Numbered from the stretch's first letter, positions 36,069-45,343 are shown. The stretch is DNA of 64,000 bases from Natrialba sp. SSL1 (GCF_001861355.1 NZ_MASN01000017.1:62001-126000); one strand, 5' to 3'. The notes: a model not told the origin generated them from the letters alone. Numbers and translations: made by a program.

Positions 36069-37486
36069 GCGAAATCACCCAGTGAGGCGTGGTCGGCGTC
36101 CCGGCCCGGTTCCGTCTCGGACTCCGCCTCTCCCGTTGTGTCACGCTCGGCTGTGTTACCCTCGGCTGTGTCACCCTGCGAATCTGTCGGGGGCTCATTG
36201 TCGGCTGTGGCAGCTGCTGACGTTTCGGTGTCTTCGGTGTCTTCGGTACCCGAGCCAGCGGCCGCCGAGAGCTGATCCGCAACCGTCGTCACATCCTCGT
36301 CCGCCGGCGCGCGCTCCGGTGCCGGCTCGAACGCAGACCGGTCGTCCTCGAGGAGGTCCCGGACGCGGCGCTCGACCGACTCCCGGACGTTCGAATCCGG
36401 CAGCTCGTCGTTACGGACCGTCTCGTCGATACTGCGCGCGGCGTCGCTGAGTCCGAGGTCGCGGATTCGGTCCCGGACCGCCGCGTCCGGGTCGGCGAAG
36501 CTTACCGAGACTTCTTCGGCCTCGTCGGGGATGTCGCGCCGGTCGTTCATCCGGGCGACGAGGGCACCGCGGTCGAGTGCGAGTTCCTCGACGGCGGCGG
36601 GGGTGACCGGACGGCCCTCGCCCTCGACGGTGACGATGACGACGGCGTCCTCGACGTCGTGCTGGCGGACGCGCTCCTGAACGCGGTCGATTCCCTCCCC
36701 TTCCTCGAGTTCGACGTCGACGAAGACGAAGTCGCGGGTGTCGGTGAGCGAGCGGCGGGTGATGGCGACCCCATCACCGCTGGCTTCCTCGCTCGCGGCC
36801 TCACTATCGTCGGCCGCGGACTCGAACGCAACCAGATTGTAGCCTCGCGCCTCGCGTTCGCTCGCGCTCGCGCGCTCGGTCGACCCACAGTACGTTACCC
36901 AGGTGTCGCACACCTCGGCGGTATCCGGCTTGTGGTTGTCTCCGAGGAGGACGGCGTCGAACTCGACCGTGGCCTCCTCGAGCATGCGTTCCGTATCCCA
37001 GTCGGCGTGGGCGAACGGCTCGAACAGGCCGTGGCTCACCAGCGCCGCGTGACTCGCGGCGTCGGGGACTTGTTCGAACTCGTACTCGAGTCCCTCGCGT
37101 CGCGAGCGGGGGACGAAGTCCTGTCCGTAGAAGGCGACGTCACCGACGACCTCGGGATCGGGACCGAGTCGCGTTGCGAGGCCGATGTCGGCGAAGAGGT
37201 CGAGCCACTGGGCGTCGCGTTTGCCCTCGTGGTTGCCGACGACGGCGAGGAAGGGGATGTTAGCGTCTGCGAGCGTTCGGAGGACGTCGATGGTTCCCTG
37301 GAGGTCGACCAGTCCGGGCCGGCGATCGTGAAAGAGGTCGCCGGCGTGGATGACGGCGTCGACGTCCGCTGAAACCGCGTCCTCGGCGACGTTGCGAAAC
37401 GCCTCGAGGAAGTCTCGTCGGCGGGCGGGCGAGTTGTACTGCTGGTACCCGAGGTGGGTGTCGCCCGTGTGTATCACCCGTGTCAT
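36065..37486 (-). CDS. mre11: DNA repair nuclease Mre11
   Basis: A 473-residue phosphoesterase. Metal-binding motifs: HTGDTHLGY (residues 6-14), [27 protein letters not shown] and LLGDNHKPD. The capping domain follows ([20 protein letters not shown]). After about residue 400 comes a halophile-specific Glu/Thr/Ala-rich tail. It provides the Mn-dependent nuclease of the Mre11-Rad50 complex. The start at 37486 gives [20 protein letters not shown], the family N-terminus. Confidence 0.97.
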   Translation of the reverse strand: MTRVIHTGDTHLGYQQYNSPARRRDFLEAFRNVAEDAVSADVDAVIHAGDLFHDRRPGLVDLQGTIDVLRTLADANIPFLAVVGNHEGKRDAQWLDLFADIGLATRLGPDPEVVGDVAFYGQDFVPRSRREGLEYEFEQVPDAASHAALVSHGLFEPFAHADWDTERMLEEATVEFDAVLLGDNHKPDTAEVCDTWVTYCGSTERASASEREARGYNLVAFESAADDSEAASEEASGDGVAITRRSLTDTRDFVFVDVELEEGEGIDRVQERVRQHDVEDAVVIVTVEGEGRPVTPAAVEELALDRGALVARMNDRRDIPDEAEEVSVSFADPDAAVRDRIRDLGLSDAARSIDETVRNDELPDSNVRESVERRVRDLLEDDRSAFEPAPERAPADEDVTTVADQLSAAAGSGTEDTEDTETSAAATADNEPPTDSQGDTAEGNTAERDTTGEAESETEPGRDADHASLGDFA

Positions 37487-37681
37487 TGTCCCGTCGTTAG
37501 ACAGGCGGCCCTAAAGTGGTTCCGCGACCGGAGTGAAAGTAGTCTCCGTTGAGAGATCCGCAGTGACCGTCCGCAGATGTAACTCCTCTATAACGTCATC
37601 GCAGCGAGAGAGTCGACGCCCCAATTCCCGTGCCCGATTTTCCGCACGATCGCTGTCGAGTGTGAAGCCGAACCCGCGAAC

Positions 37682-37954
37682 CTAGGCGTCGATATCGAGA
37701 CTGTAGAGGCGCTTACGAGCGTCCGAGAACGAAAACCGCGAGTCGACGACGTTCTCCTCGTCGAGGCGGTTCAGCGCGTACCGAACCGTCCGCGCCGGCA
37801 GCAACGTCTCGTCTGCAATCTGTTGCTGCGTCATCGTATCGTTGTACTCGAGTACCTTCGCGACTAGCTTCGCGCTTGGTGGGAGCTCTCGGACGTCATC
37901 CCAACTACCTCGTTCCTGTTCGGACTCCTGTCGAAACGTTTCTGACGCGCTCAT
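37682..37954 (-). CDS. Small winged-helix regulator (MarR/TrmB-like)
   Basis: A 90-residue single winged helix: LPPSAKLVAKVLEYNDTMTQ, then QQIADETLLPARTVRYALNR as helix-turn-helix and ENVVDSRFSFSDARKRLYSL as wing. The N-terminal ~25 residues are acidic. Haloarchaea carry similar small regulators beside the PAN gene. A pair of direct repeats immediately upstream of its start (37955-37970 and 37998-38013) suggests autoregulation. It is divergent from pan. Confidence 0.88.
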   Translation of the reverse strand: MSASETFRQESEQERGSWDDVRELPPSAKLVAKVLEYNDTMTQQQIADETLLPARTVRYALNRLDEENVVDSRFSFSDARKRLYSLDIDA

Positions 37955-38013
37955 CGTATACCCCTTAGTAAATACGAGGTGATAATATTTTCTGTTTCGT
38001 ATAATGCTTAGTA
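37955..38013. promoter_or_regulatory. AT-rich control region with CGTATA-N4-TTAGTA direct repeats
   Basis: Two 16-bp direct repeats, CGTATACCCCTTAGTA (37955-37970) and CGTATAATGCTTAGTA (37998-38013), match at 13 of 16 positions and are 43 bp apart start-to-start. They sit directly before the start codon of the small winged-helix gene, in the most AT-rich stretch of this neighbourhood. This is a plausible operator/promoter for that regulator and possibly for pan on the other side. Confidence 0.5.
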
Positions 38014-38204
38014 GTTATATCACAGTACGTTACGGGTTTCGTGACAGTCTGTCAGAACGGACTATCGAGTATCGAGCGGCTGATTTAGACGTCAGTCGAA
38101 TCGCGTCGAGTCGGGTGTAGACGGGTGAATCTGTCGGTTCCGGCGGTTGCAGGCTGGGTGGTTGACCCGAAGCCTCTTATGAGCCAACACCCAAAGGTCG
38201 GGTG

Positions 38205-39422
38205 ATGACTGACACTGTGGACGACGTCGACCTCCCATATGACGAGGACGAGGCGTCCCAACAGGAGAAAATTCAGGCGCTCGAGGACAAGCTGGAGATC
38301 CTCGAGTCGCAAAACGAGGAGATGCGAGACAAGCTCCTCGATGCGAACGCCGAGAACAACAAGTACCAGCAGAAGCTCGAGCGGCTCACGCACGAGAACA
38401 AGAAGCTAAAGCAGTCCCCGCTGTTCGTCGCCACCGTCCAGGAGATGACCGACGAGGGCGTCATCATCAAACAGCACGGGAACAACCAGGAAGCGCTGAC
38501 CGAAGTCACCGACGAGATGCGCGAGGAGATCGAACCTGACGCCCGGGTTGCCGTCAACAACTCCCTCTCTATCGTCAAGACGCTCTCTAGCGAGACGGAC
38601 GTCCGGGCCCGCGTGATGGAAGTCACCGAGAGTCCCGAGGTCAGCTACGAGGATATCGGCGGCCTCGAAGAGCAGATGCAGGAAGTTCGCGAGACCGTCG
38701 AGATGCCACTCGAGAAGCCGGAGATGTTCGACGATGTCGGCATCGACCCGCCGAGTGGGGTTCTGCTGTACGGTCCGCCGGGCACGGGGAAGACGATGCT
38801 CGCGAAGGCCGTCGCCAACCAGACCAACGCCACCTTCATCAAGATGGCCGGCTCCGAACTGGTCCACAAGTTCATCGGCGAGGGTGCGAAACTGGTCCGT
38901 GACTTGTTCAAGGTCGCCCGCGAGCACGAACCAGCCGTCATCTTCATCGACGAAATCGACGCTATCGCGGCCAAGCGGACGGAGTCGAAGACCTCCGGCG
39001 ACGCCGAGGTCCAGCGGACGATGATGCAACTCCTGAGCGAGATGGACGGCTTCGAAGACCGCGGCGAGATCCGCATTATCGCCGCCACCAACCGCTTCGA
39101 CATGCTCGACCGCGCCATCCTCCGCCCGGGCCGGTTCGACCGTCTCATCGAGGTTCCAAAGCCGAACCAGGAGGGTCGCGAGATCATCTTCGAGATCCAC
39201 ACCCGCGGCATGAACGTTGCCGACGATGTCGACTTCGCCGAACTGGCCGCCGAGGCCGAGGAGGCCTCCGGTGCTGACGTCAAGGCGATCTGTACCGAAG
39301 CCGGGATGTTCGCCATCCGCGACGAGCGCACCGAGATCCAGATGGAAGACTTCCTCGGCGCGTGGGAGAAAGTGCAGGCCGAATCCGACGAGACCGACGA
39401 GGTCTCGAAGACGTTCGCCTGA
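38205..39422 (+). CDS. pan: Proteasome-activating nucleotidase PAN
   Basis: A 405-residue AAA ATPase that unfolds substrates for the 20S proteasome. A coiled coil occupies about 17-72, the OB domain 73-140, and the AAA module has Walker A GPPGTGKT (190-197), Walker B VIFIDEIDA (245-253), and arginine-finger region LRPGRFDR. The C-terminus is KTFA, so the gate-opening HbYX motif is replaced by T-F-A. ATG 38205 is chosen over the overlapping GTG at 38202. Confidence 0.96.
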   Translation: MTDTVDDVDLPYDEDEASQQEKIQALEDKLEILESQNEEMRDKLLDANAENNKYQQKLERLTHENKKLKQSPLFVATVQEMTDEGVIIKQHGNNQEALTEVTDEMREEIEPDARVAVNNSLSIVKTLSSETDVRARVMEVTESPEVSYEDIGGLEEQMQEVRETVEMPLEKPEMFDDVGIDPPSGVLLYGPPGTGKTMLAKAVANQTNATFIKMAGSELVHKFIGEGAKLVRDLFKVAREHEPAVIFIDEIDAIAAKRTESKTSGDAEVQRTMMQLLSEMDGFEDRGEIRIIAATNRFDMLDRAILRPGRFDRLIEVPKPNQEGREIIFEIHTRGMNVADDVDFAELAAEAEEASGADVKAICTEAGMFAIRDERTEIQMEDFLGAWEKVQAESDETDEVSKTFA

Positions 39423-39510
39423 TCGGCGTCTCTCGTTCGGTCGGTCGTCCCAGTCATTCGGTTCGATGCGATCGACGTTCGGCTATTTTCAGCATAATTC
39501 GAGGTGGAGC

Positions 39511-39553
39511 CTCCGACCTCAAGGAGCGAGTGTAGCGAGCGAGTAGGTCGGAG
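39511..39553 (+). repeat. IS200/IS605-type terminal hairpin upstream of tnpB
   Basis: CTCCGACCT (39511-39519) pairs perfectly with AGGTCGGAG (39545-39553). The inside reads CAAGGAGCGA ... GCGAGCGAGT, the same inner sequence as the 3' hairpin of the decayed tnpB at 51331-51382 (CAAGGAGCGA ... GAGCGAGT), but the outer stem has a different, compensated sequence. It is either the left-end hairpin of the tnpB unit that follows or the leftover right-end hairpin of a lost sister element. Confidence 0.65.
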
Positions 39554-39640
39554 AGGAAACCGACTAAGGACGACGCAACCGCACGACGGTAGCTACCCGA
39601 CTCCCGAGATTATAAGAACCGTTAAGTAGTAATCTGAAAT

Positions 39641-40885
39641 ATGGAGGTGCGTCGAACTGCGCCGGTCAAACTTGTCGTTCCCGATGAGCGGCGCGACGAC
39701 CTCCACGAATCCGCGCGACAGTTCCTTCACTGCGCGAACCGTGCTGCCGAGTTCTGTTGGGACGACCGCTCCTACGCGAACTGCGTTACGGCGAACACGA
39801 CCGCACGGGACGCACTCTACGCGGAGCTGCGGGAGGAAACTGACCTCACCGCGAACCTCGTTCAAGAGGCCATCCGACGTGCCGTCCAAGCGACGAAAGG
39901 GTGCGTCGAACGGTGGAAACAGGGCAAGCGCGTGACCCAACCGGAGTTCACTTCGTGGAGCATGGTCTACGACAAGCGAAGCGCAACGTTCTACCGCGAC
40001 CGCGTATCCCTCTCGACCGTCAACGGGCGCATTGAGTGCGAGTTTGAACTCCCCGCGGACAGCCCGACGCCATACGAGCAGTACGTTCTCTCGGAGGACT
40101 ACGAGTTCCGAGCAAGCACACTCCAATACGACAAGGCGACCGACGAGTTCTACTTCCACATCACGACGCGGAAGTACGATTCGGACGATGACGAGGTTTC
40201 GGAAGATACTGAGCACCAAACAGTCCTCGGTATCGACCTCGGCGTCAACAGCCTCGCAGTAGCTTCAACCGGCACGTTCTGGCAGGGGAACGATTACGAT
40301 CATTGGTGCCGCGAGTTCGAGAAGCGGCGTGGTGAGATGCAACAGCGCGGCACGCAAGCCGCGCACAACGCCCTGCTTCGCCTTGGCAAGCGCGAAGAAG
40401 CATGGCGGAAACAGTACATCCACACGATCGCCAACGAGATCGTTTCGGAAGCCGTCGAGAACAGATGCGACGTGATCGTGTTCGAGGACCTAACGGACAT
40501 CCGCAAGCGGCTTCCGCAGGCGAAGTGGCACCACATCTGGGCGTTTCGACGCCTTGCCGAGTACGTCGGGTACAAAGCTCCCGAACAGGGCGTCTCCGTG
40601 GAGCAAGTCGCGCCGAACCACACGTCCCAACGCTGTTCTCGGACGGACTGTGGGTTCACGCATGAGGACAACCGCCACGGAGAACACTTCGAGTGCCAGA
40701 AGTGTGGCTACGAGGTGAACGCAGACTACAATGCAGCGAAGAATATCGGGCTACGCTACGCCCGGAAGCGGAAACACAGACTCCGTTCCTCGCCCACGTC
40801 GGGGAGCGGAGACGCACCAGTAGACGTGCGTGTGAATGGTGGGATGTTGAACGGCGAGAGTTACCAGCCTATTGCTGGTGACTGA
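39641..40885 (+). CDS. tnpB: TnpB-family RNA-guided nuclease (IS200/IS605 OrfB)
   Basis: A 414-residue TnpB with all RuvC-like residues: Asp199 (LGIDLGVNSLAVAS), Glu282 (VIVFEDLTDIR) and Asp362 (NADYNAAKNIG). The zinc ribbon uses Cys332, Cys337, Cys352 and Cys355. Length is normal and no stop or shift interrupts it, so it should be active. No tnpA (Y1 transposase) is adjacent, making it an IS1341-type lone tnpB. TnpB proteins cut DNA guided by an RNA from the element's 3' end, aiding element retention. The start MEVRRTAPVK follows TATA-like ttataaga (39609-39616). Confidence 0.95.
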   Translation: MEVRRTAPVKLVVPDERRDDLHESARQFLHCANRAAEFCWDDRSYANCVTANTTARDALYAELREETDLTANLVQEAIRRAVQATKGCVERWKQGKRVTQPEFTSWSMVYDKRSATFYRDRVSLSTVNGRIECEFELPADSPTPYEQYVLSEDYEFRASTLQYDKATDEFYFHITTRKYDSDDDEVSEDTEHQTVLGIDLGVNSLAVASTGTFWQGNDYDHWCREFEKRRGEMQQRGTQAAHNALLRLGKREEAWRKQYIHTIANEIVSEAVENRCDVIVFEDLTDIRKRLPQAKWHHIWAFRRLAEYVGYKAPEQGVSVEQVAPNHTSQRCSRTDCGFTHEDNRHGEHFECQKCGYEVNADYNAAKNIGLRYARKRKHRLRSSPTSGSGDAPVDVRVNGGMLNGESYQPIAGD

Positions 40886-41020
40886 TTGCCGGGAGTCCAC
40901 ATCAAAGCCCCATCTGCGCACGGGCGCTACGCGCCCGTTCGCATGGTCCGTGGGACCTTCGGTCCCACGCTACCCTCAAGGACTGAGGCGCGTATGCGCC
41001 GAAGGAGTAGGGTGGGGTAG
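40886..41020 (+). ncRNA. Candidate omega/reRNA and right end of the tnpB element
   Basis: Immediately after the tnpB stop come three strong hairpins: CGGGCGC-TAC-GCGCCCG (40921-40937), CGTGGGACC-TTC-GGTCCCACG (40949-40969), and an outer CTACCCT...AGGGT stem enclosing GGCGC-GTAT-GCGCC (40987-41000). The block ends GGGTAGTTTAC, as the decayed element ends GGGTAGTTCAC. Position, structure and shared ending fit the guide-RNA scaffold of TnpB, with the guide expected in the flanking DNA after about 41020-41026. Confidence 0.65.
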
Positions 41021-41163
41021 TTTACACTGCGTGGCGTTACTCGAGTAATCCGACTCGAGCCCATCGCTCTCGCGACAGGAGTCTGTGCGTGAGAGAACGC
41101 TGTAGCGTTGCGAAAACGGATGCCGACTCGAAAGAACTGAAGCGGGAGAACGTAGTGTGGCGA

Positions 41164-41301
41164 TTACAGTGCGGCGAAGATGAGCCACGGCACGATGAAC
41201 AAGGCTACGGTCAACACCGCGAGGATCAGCAGATAGCCGATGCCGGTACCGACCGCAGTGAGCCAGGACGGATGATTGAACTCGGAGAGATCGACTGCCA
41301 T
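41164..41301 (-). CDS. 45-residue single-pass membrane protein
   Basis: A small frame, MAVDLSEFNHPSWLTAVGTG then IGYLLILAVLTVALFIVPWL and IFAAL, dominated by one long transmembrane helix (residues about 20-43). Genome-typical codons and a clean start and stop. Such tiny proteins with a polar VDLSEF leader recur in haloarchaea in my memory, function unknown. It lies 140 nt from the right end of the tnpB unit. Confidence 0.65.
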   Translation of the reverse strand: MAVDLSEFNHPSWLTAVGTGIGYLLILAVLTVALFIVPWLIFAAL

Positions 41302-41500
41302 ATTCCTACCGTTCGGTGATGAGAGTATAAACGTACCGGAGACGAGTGTCGGGCGAGACTGGAGTTCTGTACCGTGCGATACTGGAGACGCGCGTCGGGC
41401 GAGAGCAGCGACGGATGGCGGGCAACGGGGTGAACGACGAGCGGCCCACCCAGAATCGCTTCCGGTCAGTTTTTACCGGTTCGTTGGCTAGACACCGTCA

Positions 41501-42055
41501 ATGACGAAAATCGTCGTGGTGGACAACCACGGACAGTTCACGCACTTAGAACACCGGGCGCTTCGCGACCTCGGCGTGGAGGCCGAGTTGATCGACAACG
41601 ACACGCCGCCCGAGGAAATCAACGCAGACGGCGTCGTCCTCTCAGGTGGCCCCGACATGGACCGGATCGGGCAGTCCCCAGCGTACCTCAAGGCTGACGT
41701 TCCCGTTCTCGGGATCTGTCTCGGCATGCAACTCATCGCCGAGGAACTCGGCGGCCGCGTCGAGGGCGGCGAGTACGGTGGCTACGCGGACGTGACGGTC
41801 GAACTGACCGACGAAGACGACCCCCTCACCGGTAGTCTCCACCCCGAAACGCGCGTTTGGGCAAGCCACGCCGACGAAGTCGTCGAGCTCCCCGACGGCT
41901 TCGAGCGAACCGCGACGAGTGAGGTCTGCGGGATCGAAGCCATGAGCGACACCGACCGCGACCTCTACGGCGTCCAGTGGCACCCCGAGGTCGCCCACAC
42001 CGAGGAGGGCGATGTCGTCTTCGAGAACTTTCGGGATATCTGCGAAGCAAACTGA
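41501..42055 (+). CDS. guaAa: GMP synthase, glutamine amidotransferase subunit
   Basis: A 184-residue class I glutaminase. The nucleophile is Cys73 in PVLGICLGMQLIAEE; the His-Glu pair is in YGVQWHPEVAHTEEG (about 162-176). SGGPDMDRIG is the oxyanion-region motif. In archaea GMP synthase is split into this glutaminase subunit and a separate ATP-pyrophosphatase subunit, which is not in the window. It transfers ammonia for XMP to GMP conversion. The ATG lies close to a T-rich promoter (tcagtttttaccgg, about 41465-41478). Confidence 0.95.
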   Translation: MTKIVVVDNHGQFTHLEHRALRDLGVEAELIDNDTPPEEINADGVVLSGGPDMDRIGQSPAYLKADVPVLGICLGMQLIAEELGGRVEGGEYGGYADVTVELTDEDDPLTGSLHPETRVWASHADEVVELPDGFERTATSEVCGIEAMSDTDRDLYGVQWHPEVAHTEEGDVVFENFRDICEAN

Positions 42056-42375
42056 ACCGGACTGCACTGCGTTGGCGTTCTCTGTCACCGCACTCTGCCA
42101 CCACACCCTGTCATCATACTCTGCCGCCGCATTCTGCGGCCGCACTCTGGCGCTGCACTCGAGTCGGCACTGTCTCACCCGCGCCCGTCTCGAGTGATTC
42201 CACTCTGTGGCCCCATCGACGCTGATTCTCGGCTCTATACACTCTGCAATTGGTCCCCCATTGTGCCGTTCGACACATCGTACGACCGGTGAAGTTGTTG
42301 AACCCGATCCAACGTTCGTCCCTTCGATTGGCACGACCGCCACGCTATTGGGCGCGCGCCCGAATGTGAGTGCTA
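42056..42375. other. Intergenic region without gene
   Basis: About 320 nt with low-complexity CACTCTG/CATTCTG/CCACAC iterations at 42080-42160 (for example ctctgccaccacaccctgtc). Frames are interrupted or of non-halophile composition. The promoter of the lactate-utilisation genes should lie in the last 60 nt, but no clear TATA was found. Confidence 0.45.
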
Positions 42376-42894
42376 ATGTCAACCGACACCGACACAGACG
42401 CTGTCGGCCAGTTGGAACACGCACTCGAGGAACTCGAGGTCAGTCTGGAGCGTGTGTCCGCGGCCGACGCGAGCGAGCGACTCGCGGCGCTGCTCACGGA
42501 GCCGGCTATCGGGGTCGACCTCCCGTTCGAGAGCGTCTCCCTTCCGGAATCCGTCACGACCGAGCCAACGGCCGCCGCTCTTGCCGACGCACAGACCGGG
42601 ATCACGCCGGCGACGTTCGCGATTGCGGAGTACGGCACCGTTGCACTCGAGTCCCGAGCGGCTGGCGACGAGCCGATCAGCGTCTATCCGGAACACCACA
42701 TCGCCGTCGTCGCGGCGAGCGACGTCGTCCCCGACCTCGCGGGCGGGTTCGACCGCCTCGCGGATCAGTTCGACGCAGGCGGCGACAGCATCGTCTTCGC
42801 CACGGGTCGGAGCGCGACTGCCGACATGGGCGACCTCGTTCACGGCGTCCACGGCCCCGGCGAAGTGACCGTCGTCGTGCTGGAGGACCGGTAA
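42376..42894 (+). CDS. lutC: LUD-domain protein LutC
   Basis: A 172-residue LUD (lactate utilisation) domain protein with the motif TGITPATFAIAEYGTVALES and the ending MGDLVHGVHGPGEVTVVVLE. LutC is part of the LutABC L-lactate oxidation system, a cytoplasmic Fe-S enzyme complex converting lactate to pyruvate. ATG 42376 was chosen over GTG 42370. The stop is 1 nt before the next gene, whose Shine-Dalgarno GGAGG (42882-42886) lies within this gene. Confidence 0.88.
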   Translation: MSTDTDTDAVGQLEHALEELEVSLERVSAADASERLAALLTEPAIGVDLPFESVSLPESVTTEPTAAALADAQTGITPATFAIAEYGTVALESRAAGDEPISVYPEHHIAVVAASDVVPDLAGGFDRLADQFDAGGDSIVFATGRSATADMGDLVHGVHGPGEVTVVVLEDR

Positions 42895-42895
42895 G

Positions 42896-45343
42896 ATGGC
42901 CGAACGAAGCCACGCACCCGGTCAGACGGAAAGCGGAGGGGGTGGGAGTACCGCCAGCCATACACCATCCAACTCGCGCGCCGAGACCGCCGCCCATCTT
43001 CGACAGCTACTCGAGACGGAGGGCGACGCGATCCACGCCCACACGAGCGTCTCCAACCTCCAGCGTCACGAGGTGTTCGACGAAACCGAGAATCTCGACG
43101 CGCTTCGATCGGAGGCGCGCGCGATCAAGGAGGACGCCATCGACCGCCTTCCGGAGCTCATCGAGACCGTTCGCGAGGCGGTCGAGGCCAACGGCGGAAC
43201 GGTCTACGTCGCGGAGAACGCGGCCGACGCGAACGCCTACGTGGCCGACATCGTCGACGATCGGGCCGCGACCAGCACCGCAGCCGAGAGCGCCAGCGGC
43301 CGCCCATCCGTCGTCAAGTCCAAGTCTATGACCACCGAGGAACTCGACCTCAACGACGCACTCGAGTCCGAGGGGATCGAGGTCACTGAAACGGACCTCG
43401 GTGAGTGGGTCCTCCAGGTTGCAGACGACACGCCCTCGCACATCGTCGGCCCGGCGATGCACCTGACGCGTGAGGAGATTGCCGAACTCTTCACGGAACA
43501 GTTCGACCCCGACGAGGAGTTCGAGACCGCAGAAGAACTCACTCGGTTCGCTCGCGACCACCTCGGTGAGCGCATCCGCGAAGCCGACGTGGGAATCACT
43601 GGTGCGAACTTCGTCGTCGCCGAGAGCGGGACGATCACGCTCGTCACGAACGAGGGCAACGCCCGCAAGTGCGCCGTCACGCCAGACACGCACGTTGCCA
43701 TCGCCGGCGTCGAGAAGCTCATCCCATCGATTCGGGACCTCGAGCCGTTCGTCGACCTGATCGCGAAGAGCGCGACGGGACAGGAAATTTCCCAGTACGT
43801 GACGATGCTCTCGCCGCCGACGGAGTCGCCGACGCTCACCTTCGACGAGCCGGACGAACCGATCGGTGCGAACACGGACGCCGAGACAAACGGCTCCACT
43901 GACCGCGAGTTCCACCTCGTGTTGCTCGACAACGGCCGCACCGAGATGCGCGCGGACGACCAGCTTCGGGAGACGCTGTACTGTATCCGCTGTGGCGCGT
44001 GTTCGAACTCGTGTGCGAACTTTCAGGCCGTCGGCGGCCACGGCTTCGGCGGCGAGACCTACTCCGGCGGCATCGCGACGGGTTGGGAGGCCGGCGTCCA
44101 CGGCCAGGACTCGGCCGCCGAGTTCAACGACCTCTGTACCGGCTGTACGCGCTGCGTCGACGCCTGCCCGGTGAAGATCGACATTCCGTGGATCAACACC
44201 GTCGTCAGGGACCGCGTCAACCGCGATGCGGAGCCCGAGGCCTACGACTTCCTCGTCGACGGACTCACACCCGACGAGGAATCCGGCGGACTCGATCTCG
44301 GCAAACGCTTTTTCGGTAACATCGCCACTGCCGCAAAGCTCGGTAGCGCGACGGCACCGGTCTCGAACTGGCTCGGCGAGACGGCACCGGTACGCGCACT
44401 GCTCGAGCGGACGCTCGGCATCGACCAGCGCCGAGCGTTGCCCTCGTTCGAACGGCAGTCGCTGGTCGACTGGTTCGACGCCCGCGGTGGTGAAGGCGAG
44501 TCGAAACGACGGGCAGCGGCCGGTCGTAAAGAGACGCACGACGAACCCACAGACGCGCTCGACCGCGAGGTCGTCCTCTACCCCGACGTCTACACCAATT
44601 ACGTCGACACCGACCGCGGGAAGGCGGCCGTGCGGACGCTCGAAGCCCTCGGCGTTCCCGTCTCGGTTCCCGACCTGCCTGAGAGCGGCCGCGCACCGCT
44701 CTCGCAGGGGATGGTCGCCACGGCAGATGCGCAGGCGAGCAAGGTTTACGCCGCCCTCGCCGAGGACCTGGACGCCGGCCGCGATGTCGTCGTCATCGAA
44801 CCCTCCGACCTCGCGGCGTTCCAGCGCGAATACGAGCGGTTCCTCCCCGAGCGGTCGTTCGAACGACTGCGGGACAACAGCTACGAGATTTGCGAGTTCA
44901 TCTTCGGGCTATTCGAAAACGGTGCGGACCCGGCGGCACTGTCGACGGCTGGTGGTGACGGAGAGAGAATCGGGGTCGGGAACGGGAACGAGAGGGGGAA
45001 CGAGAACGGGAACAGGGACAACGGCCATCCGATCGCCTACCACTCTCACTGCCAGCAACGCACGCTCAATCTCGAGGCACCGACGGTCGCGGTCCTCGAA
45101 CGCTGTGGCTACGCACCGCGGACCTCGACGGTCGAGTGCTGTGGCATGGCTGGCTCCTTCGGCTACAAGCGCGAGTACTACGAGGTCAGCATGGACGTCG
45201 GCGACCGACTGGCGTCAGAAATCGAGCAAGCCAGCACTGACCTGGTCGTCGCGTCGGGGACATCGTGTGGCGACCAACTCGAGACGCTGCTGGATCGAAC
45301 GGTGCCGCACCCGGTGGAAGTGATCGCGCCGGACCACGGCTAG
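42896..45343 (+). CDS. LutB-LutA fusion: LUD, two 4Fe-4S clusters and CCG domain
   Basis: An 815-residue protein. Residues about 40-310 are a LUD domain (KSMTTEELDLNDALE, ITGANFVVAESGTITLVTN). Two 4Fe-4S ligand sets follow: C363/366/369/373 (YCIRCGACSNSC) and C414/417/420/424 (CTGCTRCVDACP). The C-terminus is a cysteine-rich CCG region with HSHCQQRTL (C719) and CCGMAGSF (C748-749); the first CCG copy is degenerate (LYPDVYTNYV). In bacteria LutA and LutB are separate, so this is a fused haloarchaeal form. A Gly/Asn/Glu/Arg stretch at 690-710 looks like a repeat expansion. No dehydrogenase or permease partner is adjacent. Confidence 0.9.
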   Translation: MAERSHAPGQTESGGGGSTASHTPSNSRAETAAHLRQLLETEGDAIHAHTSVSNLQRHEVFDETENLDALRSEARAIKEDAIDRLPELIETVREAVEANGGTVYVAENAADANAYVADIVDDRAATSTAAESASGRPSVVKSKSMTTEELDLNDALESEGIEVTETDLGEWVLQVADDTPSHIVGPAMHLTREEIAELFTEQFDPDEEFETAEELTRFARDHLGERIREADVGITGANFVVAESGTITLVTNEGNARKCAVTPDTHVAIAGVEKLIPSIRDLEPFVDLIAKSATGQEISQYVTMLSPPTESPTLTFDEPDEPIGANTDAETNGSTDREFHLVLLDNGRTEMRADDQLRETLYCIRCGACSNSCANFQAVGGHGFGGETYSGGIATGWEAGVHGQDSAAEFNDLCTGCTRCVDACPVKIDIPWINTVVRDRVNRDAEPEAYDFLVDGLTPDEESGGLDLGKRFFGNIATAAKLGSATAPVSNWLGETAPVRALLERTLGIDQRRALPSFERQSLVDWFDARGGEGESKRRAAAGRKETHDEPTDALDREVVLYPDVYTNYVDTDRGKAAVRTLEALGVPVSVPDLPESGRAPLSQGMVATADAQASKVYAALAEDLDAGRDVVVIEPSDLAAFQREYERFLPERSFERLRDNSYEICEFIFGLFENGADPAALSTAGGDGERIGVGNGNERGNENGNRDNGHPIAYHSHCQQRTLNLEAPTVAVLERCGYAPRTSTVECCGMAGSFGYKREYYEVSMDVGDRLASEIEQASTDLVVASGTSCGDQLETLLDRTVPHPVEVIAPDHG

